Source: an uncultured Collinsella sp.
Lineage (GTDB): Bacteria; Actinomycetota; Coriobacteriia; Coriobacteriales; Coriobacteriaceae
Direction: 5' to 3'
DNA: 64,000 nt
Assembly (NCBI GenBank): GCA_900542635.1
Contig: UQOJ01000002.1
Span: 16,068-80,067 of the forward strand
Shown here: positions 26,506 through 34,855 of the stretch, in pieces
Layout: each line of letters opens with the position of its first letter
Position numbering within the stretch: position 1 is the stretch's first letter
Notes under the pieces: model-generated
What the model saw: only the letters and a program-made list of their open reading frames with translations
What the model was told of the DNA's origin: nothing
The model's database searches: none
Translations under genes and position numbers: made by a program

Positions 26506-27378
26506 GTGAACCGCGATTTCGCCTCATCGCTCATCCAGCTCAACAACACGTTCTATCGCGAGCACTCCGCCTCCTTTTCCGATACGCGCCAGGCCCCGTG
26601 GCCCGGCTGGGTGCGCACCATGGACATCGCGCTCGAACAGCTCGACGTCGCCACGATCGAGCATCCCGTCCGCGTCTTCGATCTCGCCTGCGGCAATATG
26701 CGATTCGAAAACTTTGCCGCCGGCGGCGCACTTGCCGCCAAGGGCGTCGACGGCGCAAACCCCTCGGCAGATGCCAGCTGCCCGTTTGAGTTCTATGGCG
26801 TCGACTCGTGTCAAGACCTGGCCATCGATGCACATGGCCACGCGCTGCGCATTCCCAACCTGCACTTCCAGGAACTCGACGTGCTCGACGCCCTCATGAA
26901 GCTCAACCCCGCCGAAACACCCGACGTGCTTTTCGACGCCCCGCTCGCCGATATCTCGGTCTGCTTTGGCTTTATGCACCACGTGCCGTCGTGCGAGTAC
27001 CGCGTACGCGTGCTCGACGCCCTGGTGCGGCAAACGCGCCCGGGCGGCATCATCGCCATCAGCTTTTGGGAGTTTATGAACGACGAGCGCATGGCGCGCA
27101 AGGCCGTTCGAGCCGAAGCCCGCGCCGAGCTCACCCCGCCGTTTGAGGGTTACGATTCCGCGCAGTTTGAAGCCGGCGACCACCTCATTGGCTGGCAAAA
27201 CGACCGCCACGCCTACCGCTATTGCCATCACTTTGACGATCAGCAGATCACCGACCTGGTGCGCGGCGTCCGTACGTTCTACAAAAGCGGCGAGGTCCCC
27301 GTGCGCGAGCTTGAGCGTTTCCATGCCGACGGTCGCAGCGGCGAGCTCAACCGTTATGTGATCCTCAAGCGCCTGTAG
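26506..27378 (+). CDS. Class I SAM-dependent methyltransferase
   Basis: A roughly 290-residue methyltransferase. RVFDLACGNMRFENF is motif I, FYGVDSCQDLA carries the acidic motif II residue, ISVCFGFMHHVPS is motif IV, and VRQTRPGGIIAISFWEFMN is motif V/VI. The substrate is unknown; the VFDLACGNMRF variant resembles small-molecule or tRNA methyltransferases. I prefer the GTG at 26506 because the homologous region starts there and GGAGGGAG lies upstream, although the spacing is long (about 10). The frame remains open to 26371 and an ATG at 26458 is another option. Confidence 0.75.
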   Translation: MNRDFASSLIQLNNTFYREHSASFSDTRQAPWPGWVRTMDIALEQLDVATIEHPVRVFDLACGNMRFENFAAGGALAAKGVDGANPSADASCPFEFYGVDSCQDLAIDAHGHALRIPNLHFQELDVLDALMKLNPAETPDVLFDAPLADISVCFGFMHHVPSCEYRVRVLDALVRQTRPGGIIAISFWEFMNDERMARKAVRAEARAELTPPFEGYDSAQFEAGDHLIGWQNDRHAYRYCHHFDDQQITDLVRGVRTFYKSGEVPVRELERFHADGRSGELNRYVILKRL

Positions 27379-27495
27379 GCATCGACGACTCGCCGCCGAG
27401 CCGTGCCGCTTCTTTCGGGCAAACTATGCCCACCCTTTTCAACCCATTGACGGAACGCGCAGCTATGCGTTCCATATTTATGACCAAGGAGCCTC

Positions 27496-28335
27496 ATGGG
27501 AGCCGTCCACGTTCGCACGCCTAAGAACTTTGTGCTCGAGGAGCGCCTGGAGCGCTACGCCGATGCGATTGAGACGAACCCCGAGGCCTATGCCGGAGAT
27601 TGGCGTGAAGTCTGTGCACCAGTTGGCAGCAAGCCATTCGAACACCTTCACCTGGATCTTGGCTGCGGCAAGGGAACGTATCTTGTAGAGCGCGCGGCCC
27701 ACGAGCCAAACACGCTCTTTATCGGCATGGACCAGGAGCCCATCTGCATCGCCTATGCCGCACAGAAAATCTGCGAGCATGAACTGACCAACGCACTCGT
27801 TCTGCCTCGAGGCGCCGCATCGCTGCCGCAGCTATTTGCCACAGGCGAGCTCGATGCCATCACCATCAACTTTCCCACGCCGCAGCCCAAGGCCAAGTAC
27901 GCCAAAAAGCGCCTCGTCCATGTCGACCATCTGATGCTCTATCGCCCGCTCTTTGCAGCCGGCGCCACCGTAACGCTGCGAACCGACAGCAAACCGTTGC
28001 GCGATTACGCCCTGGGACAGTTTGCCGCAGCCGGCTACGATACGCTTTGGGTAAGTGACGACGTCCGCCGCGACCATCCCGAGCATCCCGAGACCGAATA
28101 TGAATGCCGCACGCGCGAGATGGGCGCCGCCGTCTATGGCATTTGCGCTACGCCCGGCGCGGAACCCATCGAAGAGCAGCTCGCGGCGGGCCGCGCGCAG
28201 GAGCAAAGCCTTGCCTGCTACCTGCCCGAAAACCTCGATGAGCTCACCTACGTGCCTCTCGGCATGGAAGAGGCCGTCGAGAACTTCAGAAACCGTGCCC
28301 GCAAGGGCAAGAAGCGCCTGCCGCAAGAGTCCTAG
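27496..28335 (+). CDS. trmB: tRNA (guanine-46-N7)-methyltransferase
   Basis: A 279-residue TrmB. The SAM site is LHLDLGCGKGTYLVERA (about 51-67), then IGMDQEPICIAYAA, and the catalytic region TINFPTPQPKAKYAKKRLVHVDHL is a variant of the family's NFPDPWPKxRHxKRR motif. It methylates G46 in the tRNA variable loop. The C-terminus has about 60 residues beyond the usual end, mostly acidic then basic (ENFRNRARKGKKRLPQES). AAGGAGC precedes the ATG by 5 bases. It is followed by a 123-bp repeat element. Confidence 0.85.
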   Translation: MGAVHVRTPKNFVLEERLERYADAIETNPEAYAGDWREVCAPVGSKPFEHLHLDLGCGKGTYLVERAAHEPNTLFIGMDQEPICIAYAAQKICEHELTNALVLPRGAASLPQLFATGELDAITINFPTPQPKAKYAKKRLVHVDHLMLYRPLFAAGATVTLRTDSKPLRDYALGQFAAAGYDTLWVSDDVRRDHPEHPETEYECRTREMGAAVYGICATPGAEPIEEQLAAGRAQEQSLACYLPENLDELTYVPLGMEEAVENFRNRARKGKKRLPQES

Positions 28336-28400
28336 GGGCTTCTGATGGTCGCGGCGTCAGCAAATAAGCGCGAATAGGCGCCAGCAAACAACCCTCAAAC

Positions 28401-28523
28401 CTAAGTGAGTAGACTTTTTTGCAATAGCCAAGCACGACCCGCATAACGAAAACTAAAACCGCAGATAGAACCCTTGTGCAAAATCCATGTGCTCGCGACA
28501 TCGCAAAAAGTCTACTCACTTAG
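28401..28523 (+). repeat. 123-bp inverted-repeat element, copy 1
   Basis: Ends are CTAAGTGAGTAGACTTTTT and its reverse complement (28401-28419, 28505-28523). The interior keeps CCGCAGATAG and CTTGT at the same offsets as copies 2 and 3. It fills most of the 309-bp gap between trmB and the HelY-like helicase; the remainder holds only a CATAAT -10-like hexamer near 28610. No coding capacity is evident. Confidence 0.85.
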
Positions 28524-28644
28524 CTGGCAACTGCACCAAACGGCCGGGCAGAACGCCCATTTCCTGCATTTTCTTGCCTGCAAACGCATCGATGCGCCGC
28601 TACGCCATAATAGTTGGCGGACAATCGCGAGAGAAAGCAACCAC

Positions 28645-31326
28645 ATGGCACAGACCACGACAGATACCGCCGCCAGCACCGTCTCCGGCGCCGGCGCCGC
28701 CAGCTCATTCTCGGGCGGCACGGGAACCGAAGCCGAGTTTGGCTCGCTCGGCGCGCTCTCCCCCACCTGGTGGGAGCCCGAGGACGGCAGCGAGCCCGAA
28801 CCGTGGCTCACGCCCGATCAAGCCTTCGAACGCTTCTTTGAATGGACGAGCGATCGCGGCATTGAACTGTGGGATCACCAAGAAGAGGCCCTCATGGACC
28901 TGGCTGCCGGCGATCACGTCATTTTAGGCACACCGACCGGATCGGGTAAATCGCTCGTCGCGCTGGGCATGCTCTTTATGGGCATGGCGCAGGGCAAGCG
29001 CTGCTACTACACGGCTCCCATCAAGGCTCTGGTCAGCGAGAAGTTTTTCGACCTTGTGCAGGTGCTCGGCCGCGATAACGTAGGCATGATTACCGGCGAC
29101 ACGCATATCAACACCAAGGCACCCGTCATCTGCTGCACGGCAGAGATCCTTGCCAACGACGCACTGCGCGAGAGCGAAGATGCCGACGTGGGCTGCGTGG
29201 CCATGGACGAGTTCCACTACTTTGCCGACCCCGACCGCGGTTGGGCTTGGCAGGTGCCGCTGCTCACCCTGCCCCACACGCAATTCATGCTCATGAGCGC
29301 CACGCTCGGCGATGTCACTGCCATCGCCGCCTCACTCGAGGAACACACCGGTGCTACCTGCGACTTGGTCGTCGATGCCCCGCGCCCCGTGCCGCTGAGC
29401 TACGACTACGTGACGACCTCCCTCGAGGGCACGGTCGAGCTCGCCATGCGCCGCGGCGAGGCCCCGCTCTATATCGTGCACTTTAGCCAGGATGCCGCCC
29501 TTGCAACGGCACAGTCGCTCGCCAATTTTGGCATCGCCAGCAAGGAGCAGCGCGAGGCCATCAAAGAAGCGGCAAAGGGGACGAGCTTCTCCACGGCCTT
29601 TGGTAAGATTCTCAAACGCCTGCTTGGATGCGGCGTCGGCGTGCACCATGCCGGCATGTTGCCGCGCTATCGCCTGCTGGTGGAGCGCCTGGCGCAGCAG
29701 GGCCTGCTGCCCGTCATCTGCGGCACCGATACGCTCGGCGTCGGCATCAACGTACCCATCCACACCGTGGTACTCACCGCGCTCACCAAGTTCGACGGCT
29801 ACAAGATGCGTCGCCTGCGCGCCCGCGAGTTCCATCAGATTGCCGGTCGCGCCGGCCGCTCGGGCTTCGATACCGAGGGCATGGTCATCGCCGAGGCCCC
29901 GGAGCACGAGATCGAGAACGCCAAACTCATGGCCAAGGCGGGCGACGACCCCAAGAAGCTCCGCAAGATTAAAAAGAAGAAGGCCCCCGAGGGCTTTGTC
30001 ACCTGGAACAAGCAGACCTTTGAGCGCCTGATCGAGACGCAGCCCGAGACGCTCAAGCCGCGCCTTCGCATCACGCACTCCATGGTGATTAGCGTGGTCG
30101 AGCAGGGCGGCGATGCCCGAGTCCGCGTACACGACCTCATCGAGACGAGCTTGCAGACCCCCGAGGAAAAGGCCAAGCTCGAGGTTCGCGCCGACGAAAT
30201 CTTCGCCACGCTCATCGATTCCGGCGTCGTCGTTCGCACCGAGGTGCCGCCCGCGTCCGACGCCCCGACTGACGCCGCGCCAGACATCGACTATGCACTG
30301 ACGGTCGATCTGCCCGAGGACTTTGCGCTCGACCAGCCGCTCTCGCCGTTTTTGCTTGCCGCGCTGGAGCTGCTCGACCCCGAGAGTGAGACCTATACCA
30401 TGGATCTAATCTCAATGGTCGAGGCAACGCTCGAGGATCCCAAGCAGGTGCTGCGCGCGCAGGAGCGCGCCGCGCGCGACCGCGCTATGGCCGAGGTGAA
30501 AGCCGACGGCGTCGAATATGAGGAACGCTTGGAGCGCATCCAGGATGTCACCTACGAAAAGCCGCTCGAGGATTTGCTCGATGCCGCCTTCGACAAGTAC
30601 TGCCAGGAAGTACCTTGGGCCAACGACTACCAGCTCTCGCCCAAGAGCGTCCTGCGCGACATGTTGGAGAGCGCGAGCGACTTTAAGGGCTATATCCAAA
30701 AGCTCGGCATCGCCCGCTCCGAGGGCATTCTGCTGCGCTACCTAGCCGAGGCCTACCGCTCCCTCGATCGCACCGTGCCCATTGAGAAGCGCGATGAGCG
30801 CTTGCGCGACATCATTTCGTGGCTCGGCTTTGTGGTACGCTCGGTCGACTCGAGCCTGGTGGACGAGTGGGAGAACGCCGGCAACCCGGCGGCCCTCGAC
30901 GCCGCGCCGCCGCAGGGCATCGACGAGGTCGTTGCGGACCGTCGCGGCTGCACGCTGCTGGTGCGCAACGCACTCTTCCGCCGCGTGACCCTTGCCGCCC
31001 GCGAGCACGTTCGCGACCTGGGCGAACTCGACGAGGACTGGGGCATGAGCGAGGTCCGCTGGCAAAAGGCGCTCGATGCCTACCATGAGCAGCACGAGGA
31101 AATCCTCACCGACGGAGATGCCCGCAGCGCCGCGATGTTTACCATCGACGGGAGCGACGAGAAGACCGATCACGTGTGGCACGTGCACCAGATTTTTGCC
31201 GACGAGGATGGCGACCACGACTTTGGCATCATGGGCGATGTCGACCTGGATGCCACGCAAGACGGCGGCGAGGTCATCTTCAAAAACTACCGCGTCGGCT
31301 TTATCGAGGACCTGCTCGAGGACTAG
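28645..31326 (+). CDS. Ski2/HelY-like DExH RNA helicase (DUF3516 C-terminus)
   Basis: An 893-residue helicase. Motif I is LGTPTGSGKSLVALG, motif II is the unusual DEFH (VAMDEFHYFADPDRGWAWQ), motif III MSATLGD, and motif VI QIAGRAGRSGFD; GTDTLGVGINVPIHTVVLT is also typical of the Ski2-like group. The C-terminal half matches the DUF3516 region found in actinobacterial HelY-like proteins. It probably unwinds structured RNA in turnover or ribosome biogenesis. The first 40 residues are low-complexity. The ATG at 28645 has GAGAAAG upstream; the frame remains open into the repeat element but without a start context. Confidence 0.88.
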   Translation: MAQTTTDTAASTVSGAGAASSFSGGTGTEAEFGSLGALSPTWWEPEDGSEPEPWLTPDQAFERFFEWTSDRGIELWDHQEEALMDLAAGDHVILGTPTGSGKSLVALGMLFMGMAQGKRCYYTAPIKALVSEKFFDLVQVLGRDNVGMITGDTHINTKAPVICCTAEILANDALRESEDADVGCVAMDEFHYFADPDRGWAWQVPLLTLPHTQFMLMSATLGDVTAIAASLEEHTGATCDLVVDAPRPVPLSYDYVTTSLEGTVELAMRRGEAPLYIVHFSQDAALATAQSLANFGIASKEQREAIKEAAKGTSFSTAFGKILKRLLGCGVGVHHAGMLPRYRLLVERLAQQGLLPVICGTDTLGVGINVPIHTVVLTALTKFDGYKMRRLRAREFHQIAGRAGRSGFDTEGMVIAEAPEHEIENAKLMAKAGDDPKKLRKIKKKKAPEGFVTWNKQTFERLIETQPETLKPRLRITHSMVISVVEQGGDARVRVHDLIETSLQTPEEKAKLEVRADEIFATLIDSGVVVRTEVPPASDAPTDAAPDIDYALTVDLPEDFALDQPLSPFLLAALELLDPESETYTMDLISMVEATLEDPKQVLRAQERAARDRAMAEVKADGVEYEERLERIQDVTYEKPLEDLLDAAFDKYCQEVPWANDYQLSPKSVLRDMLESASDFKGYIQKLGIARSEGILLRYLAEAYRSLDRTVPIEKRDERLRDIISWLGFVVRSVDSSLVDEWENAGNPAALDAAPPQGIDEVVADRRGCTLLVRNALFRRVTLAAREHVRDLGELDEDWGMSEVRWQKALDAYHEQHEEILTDGDARSAAMFTIDGSDEKTDHVWHVHQIFADEDGDHDFGIMGDVDLDATQDGGEVIFKNYRVGFIEDLLED

Positions 31327-31343
31327 CCGTACATACTGGAACG

Positions 31344-31384
31344 AAGCGGGGCCGTTGGCAATATCGCCAGCGGCCCCGCTTTTG
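31344..31384 (+). terminator. Terminator after the HelY-like helicase
   Basis: Arms AAGCGGGGCCG (31344-31354) and CGGCCCCGCTT (31371-31381) are perfectly complementary, with a further GGC/GCC inside, then TTTTGC. The opposing DUF2130 gene ends at 31401. Confidence 0.8.
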
Positions 31385-31400
31385 CACTATACGCTATCCC

Positions 31401-33158
31401 CTACTCGGCATCCTCGACCTCATACGAATCCGCCTCGGCGGGCTCATCGTTTGCCCCTGTCGCAGCCCCGCGCGCCTCGTCAAACGCCGCCTTCATGGTC
31501 TTGTTGCCCCAGGTGAGCTTGCGAATGGTAAGATCGTCGGCCTTCTTGTTGGCTAGACGTAAATTGTTCTCGGAGGACAGCAATGCCTCCTTGGTTTTCT
31601 GCAGATGGCTAATCGTCTTGTCAATCTCCTCGATCGCCGTCTGGAACTTACGGCTCGCAAGCTCATAGTTGCGGCCGAAGTCGTTCTTGAACTTCTCCAT
31701 CTTGGCCTCGAAGTTCGTGACGTCGATGTTCTGTTGCTTGTACTCCGCCAGCTCCTGCTTATAGCGCAGCGAACCCATGGCGGCGTTGCGCAGCAGCGTG
31801 ATCATGGGAATGAAGAACTGCGGGCGGATCACGTACATCTTCTCATAGCGGTAACTCACGTCGACTATCCCTGCGTTATAGAGCTCGCTTTCGGGCTCGA
31901 GCAGTGTGCAGAGCACCGCGTACTCACAGCCTTTCTGGCGACGATCGTGATCGAGTTTCTTAAAGAAGTCCTCGTTTTTGTGCTTGGTCGCGGTCTCGTC
32001 GTTCTCGTTTTTCATCTCGAACATAATCGAAATGACCTCGTTACCGCTTGCGTCGCACTCGCGGAAGATAAAGTCGCCCTTGGTGCCCTCGGACGCATCG
32101 TTATCCTTCTCGAAGTACGCGTTAGGAAACGCCGTCATGCGCAGACGGTTAAACTCGGTCTCGCAGTGCTGCTCGAGCGACTCGCCCACCATCTTGGTGG
32201 ACAGGCGGACCTTCATGTCCTTAAGGCGCTCAATCTCTTCGTCCTTGTAGCGAATCAGGTCATCGCTCGCGCGCTTGGCCTGCGCAAGCTCGAGCTCGTG
32301 TGCCGCCTTGACCTGTTCCTCGCGAGAATCGCGCACCGCCAGCTCGCTCGTCAGTTTGGCACGCGCCTCATCGCGCTCTCGCTCCGCCGCGGCGACCGCC
32401 TCTGACAGGTTCATTTTTGCCATCAGTTCCTGCTCGCGCAGCTGGGCACGCAGGCCCTCGGCCTCTTGCTCGGACTGAGCCTTTGCGGCGGAAAACTTCT
32501 CTTGCACCTTCGCGCGATAGTCAGCAAACGCGCGCTCGGCCTCGCTGCGAGCGGCATCGAGCTCACGCTGCGACTCTGCCGCGGCAGCGGCAAGCGCCAT
32601 CTCCTGGGCCTTGTCCGCCGCGGCAAGCCTGGCCTGCAGCTCGGCAATCTGAGCGTCGCGTGCAGCTAAATCGTTTTGAGCAGCGTTGCGCGCCGCCGAC
32701 TCGGCAAGCTTTGCTTCGTCATCTTTGCGCCCAAGCTGCGCACGCAGGCTATCAATCTCACGCTGGAGTTCGGCATTCTCTTTTTGAGCATTGGCTCGTG
32801 CCTCAACCGCCGCGCGCTGGCTTGCACTCTCGCGCTCTGCGGCAGCGCCCTCGAGCTTAGCGCGCAGCTCGGCAAGCTCAGCATCGCGCTTGGCAACCTC
32901 TTGCGCCAGTTTCTGATCCGCAGTGTTCTTCTGCTCGACAAGCTGAGCGTCGCGTTGAGACTCCGCCTCCTGCAGGGCAGACGCCGAACGCGAACGCTCA
33001 AGCTCCAGCGCCTGCTCGCCCTCGCGTCGAGCCGCCGCTACGCGCTCATCAAGATCGCGCGAGAACTCGGCATCGCGCACTTGCTTGACGATATCCGCAT
33101 AGCCGGACGCATCGACCTTAAAAACTTCGCCGCAATGCGGGCACTTGATCTCGTTCAT
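31401..33158 (-). CDS. DUF2130 coiled-coil protein
   Basis: A 585-residue protein. The N-terminus carries a zinc-ribbon-like CPHCG ([32 protein letters not shown]), then about 280 residues of heptad-rich, Ala/Glu/Gln/Arg coiled coil. The C-terminal half is the DUF2130 domain, with [46 protein letters not shown] and later [26 protein letters not shown]. The acidic and Lys residues of that part recall a nuclease-like fold, but the family function is unknown. The gene stands alone, with a terminator pair on its upstream side belonging to the phosphoesterase gene. Confidence 0.83.
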   Translation of the reverse strand: MNEIKCPHCGEVFKVDASGYADIVKQVRDAEFSRDLDERVAAARREGEQALELERSRSASALQEAESQRDAQLVEQKNTADQKLAQEVAKRDAELAELRAKLEGAAAERESASQRAAVEARANAQKENAELQREIDSLRAQLGRKDDEAKLAESAARNAAQNDLAARDAQIAELQARLAAADKAQEMALAAAAAESQRELDAARSEAERAFADYRAKVQEKFSAAKAQSEQEAEGLRAQLREQELMAKMNLSEAVAAAERERDEARAKLTSELAVRDSREEQVKAAHELELAQAKRASDDLIRYKDEEIERLKDMKVRLSTKMVGESLEQHCETEFNRLRMTAFPNAYFEKDNDASEGTKGDFIFRECDASGNEVISIMFEMKNENDETATKHKNEDFFKKLDHDRRQKGCEYAVLCTLLEPESELYNAGIVDVSYRYEKMYVIRPQFFIPMITLLRNAAMGSLRYKQELAEYKQQNIDVTNFEAKMEKFKNDFGRNYELASRKFQTAIEEIDKTISHLQKTKEALLSSENNLRLANKKADDLTIRKLTWGNKTMKAAFDEARGAATGANDEPAEADSYEVEDAE

Positions 33159-33216
33159 AGCAGCTCCTCGATGGACGCAAATTTCAACCGCCTACACTCT
33201 ACCGCGCCACGCGGAC

Positions 33217-33251
33217 AAAAAAGGCGCCGCCGCCATAATGGCAACGGCGCC
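33217..33251 (-). terminator. Terminator of the metallophosphoesterase gene
   Basis: Arms GGCGCCG (33223-33229) and CGGCGCC (33245-33251), with additional inner pairing; on the minus strand the hairpin is followed by TTTTTT. Confidence 0.8.
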
Positions 33252-33252
33252 A

Positions 33253-33291
33253 GAACCACCACAAAGGTGCCTGTCCCCTTTGTGGTGGTTC
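33253..33291. repeat. Perfect 15-bp stem hairpin carrying CCTGTCCC
   Basis: GAACCACCACAAAGG (33253-33267) and CCTTTGTGGTGGTTC (33277-33291) are perfect complements around TGCCTGTCC. It lies inside the 3' region of the phosphoesterase gene unit, next to the true terminator, and its loop shares GGGACAGG (minus strand) with the hairpin at 19072-19094. Confidence 0.6.
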
Positions 33292-33296
33292 GAGAA

Positions 33297-33842
33297 TTAC
33301 AGTCCAAAGAAGCCCAGGATTTGATCGCGGCTTACGGGTCTGTAGTCGTTGGCATCAAGGCCAACGTCATAGCGCAGGATCGGGCGCTCGCGATCGCGGT
33401 TGCGTGCGTTGGTGCGGTCACCCCTGCTGTGGATATGCCCATGCAGCATAATGGCGCCACGTGCCTTGCCGTTCCAGCTGAGCATGGGGTAGTGGCTCAT
33501 AACCAGACGATGGCCCTTGGCATAGCCGGGAGCAATCTCCAGGTAATCGCGCACGTCTTCCCAAATTTGCGGGGCGTCGGAATCTTCCCAGTCGCCGTCA
33601 TGGTTACCGCGGATGAGCGTCGCATTCTTGCATTCGATACGCTCGCGCAGGCGCACCGCCTCCGCCATGGGCAAGCGATACGTAAAGTCTCCCAGGATAT
33701 AGAGGCGGTCGTCCGCAGCCACGCACTCATTGATGGCATCGATGACCTTGCGGTTCATCTCCTCGACCGAATCAAACGGTCGATCCATGTCGTGCAAGAT
33801 ATTCGTATCGCCCAGGTGCAGGTCGGCGGTAAACCACATCAT
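33297..33842 (-). CDS. Metallophosphoesterase
   Basis: A 181-residue calcineurin-like phosphoesterase. Motifs are FTADLHLGD (D-x-H), ILGDFTYR (GD), IRGNHDGDW (GNHD), MSHYP and LHGHIHSRG (GHxH). These bind two metals and hydrolyse phosphomono- or diesters; the small size and MWFTADLHLGDTNIL start match the YfcE/ligase-associated-like single-domain group common in phages and bacteria. The substrate is unknown. The ATG at 33842 has few ribosome-site bases (GAGGGCATAGACG upstream); the second codon is also ATG. Confidence 0.85.
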   Translation of the reverse strand: MMWFTADLHLGDTNILHDMDRPFDSVEEMNRKVIDAINECVAADDRLYILGDFTYRLPMAEAVRLRERIECKNATLIRGNHDGDWEDSDAPQIWEDVRDYLEIAPGYAKGHRLVMSHYPMLSWNGKARGAIMLHGHIHSRGDRTNARNRDRERPILRYDVGLDANDYRPVSRDQILGFFGL

Positions 33843-33908
33843 CGTCTATGCCCTCATTTCGCAATGCATCCAACTCGTGCTAAGTATACAGACACAGCGA
33901 TGCGGCGG

Positions 33909-34085
33909 TTAGCCAAAGAGCCCGCCGAACAGTCCGCGGCGGCGCTTGTCTTGCTTTTTCGAAGCGTCACCCTGAGTTTTCTTGTCCTGCCGTTTCCTAC
34001 GATCCTGCTCCAACTCATCGTCATCGAGTAGCAGATCCCACTCAAACGAATCGTCTGTCAGATTGAATAGGTCGTCATCAAACAT
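33909..34085 (-). CDS. Small protein (58 aa) with acidic head and basic tail
   Basis: A 58-residue reading frame. It starts MFDDDLFNLTDDSFEWDLLL, continues with an acidic DDDELEQ stretch, and then becomes strongly basic (DRRKRQDKKTQ; KKQDKRRR), ending GLFGGLFG. AAGGGAGG lies 7 bases before the ATG, which supports translation. It sits 18 bases after the HIRAN gene on the same strand, so the two probably form an operon. I recognise no family. The charge-segregated layout fits a nucleic-acid- or protein-binding peptide, but this is only suggestive. Confidence 0.6.
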   Translation of the reverse strand: MFDDDLFNLTDDSFEWDLLLDDDELEQDRRKRQDKKTQGDASKKQDKRRRGLFGGLFG

Positions 34086-34103
34086 GGCCGCCTCCCTTGC
34101 CGA

Positions 34104-34430
34104 CTAGCGAGCATCCACCACATAGAGGCCAACGCGCACCTGGTGCCACGGGCTGCGCTCGGGAGCAACCTGTTGCACGCGAGCCTCAAATACGTCCTCG
34201 TGGCCGTAATACATCATCAAGGACAGTGGGCCGACCTCGTTTCCCGGAACATAGCCAAGCTTGGTGTTGCCGTAATAAATCGCAACCGCCTCAGGGTCAT
34301 GGGGATTATCGCGCTCGGCACACAGCGTCAGCTTATCGCCCGCTTTAAGATCGCCCAAGACCAAGGCGCCATCGGCATACTGAAATCCTGCAATGTGAAA
34401 TGACAGAAGAACACGCGAAGGCTCGTACAT
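34104..34430 (-). CDS. HIRAN-domain protein
   Basis: A 108-residue stand-alone HIRAN domain: FHIAGFQYADGALVLGDLKAGDKLTLCAERDNPHDPEAVAIYYGNTKLGYVPGNEVGPLSLMMYYG, with the family's NPHDPEAVAIY and LGYVP hallmarks. HIRAN domains bind DNA ends in fork-remodelling helicases; free-standing ones in bacteria are of unknown role. GGGGAG lies before the ATG. It is followed by the 58-residue small protein. Confidence 0.85.
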   Translation of the reverse strand: MYEPSRVLLSFHIAGFQYADGALVLGDLKAGDKLTLCAERDNPHDPEAVAIYYGNTKLGYVPGNEVGPLSLMMYYGHEDVFEARVQQVAPERSPWHQVRVGLYVVDAR

Positions 34431-34543
34431 AGCAACTCCCCTAACGGCCGGATAAACCGGTGTGTAACCTTATTGAGAAGTCTACGGTCCCGTGCGGACA
34501 CAAATACATCCTGTCTGCGTCCTTCAATCGTTTGCCTCAACGC

Positions 34544-34572
34544 TTGCGCGACAGAACGCTTGCAGATAAGAT
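34544..34572 (+). promoter_or_regulatory. Candidate promoter of an RNA antisense to the small hydrophobic peptide gene
   Basis: TTGCGC, then exactly 17 bases, then TAAGAT on the plus strand near 34544-34572. A transcript starting near 34580 would run into the 3' end of the peptide gene, where a G-U-rich 11-bp stem (around 34643-34668) forms only in plus-strand RNA. Confidence 0.35.
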
Positions 34573-34666
34573 AGGAACACGGATGGCACCCGTTGCCGCG
34601 GGTCTTGCCAACTCCGATACACGTTTTCATCGTGAGAAGTGGCCGTCTTCGCTTACGCGGGGGCGG

Positions 34667-34750
34667 CTATTTCATTCGGCCGATAAACAGACCGAGTTCG
34701 ATAGCCGCAATCAACAACGCCAATAACGAAATAACATCGCTTACGTTCAT
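34667..34750 (-). CDS. 27-aa hydrophobic peptide, candidate type I toxin
   Basis: The frame MNVSDVISLLALLIAAIELG continues to LFIGRMK and stops. It is one predicted transmembrane helix with a short polar head and a basic tail, the layout of holin-like type I toxins of Gram-positive bacteria. AGAAGGGA lies 7 bases before the ATG. A plus-strand promoter-like sequence near 34550 and a plus-strand-only hairpin over the stop codon are where an antisense antitoxin RNA could be. Alternatively it is a small regulatory membrane peptide. Expression is not shown. Confidence 0.45.
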   Translation of the reverse strand: MNVSDVISLLALLIAAIELGLFIGRMK

Positions 34751-34813
34751 ACCAAATCCCTTCTAAAGGGAGTTGGCCCATCCGTGCTCCATAACAGTAG
34801 TCTAACGCAAAAT

Positions 34814-34855
34814 GCAGGTAATAGGAACACTTGTTCGTATTACCTGCGCCCTTTT
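34814..34855. terminator. Bidirectional hairpin downstream of the aldehyde dehydrogenase gene
   Basis: GCAGGTAATA (34814-34823) and TATTACCTGC (34838-34847) are perfectly complementary, with an inner GAAC/GTTC. CCCTTTTC follows on the plus side and ATTTTG on the minus side. Confidence 0.65.
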
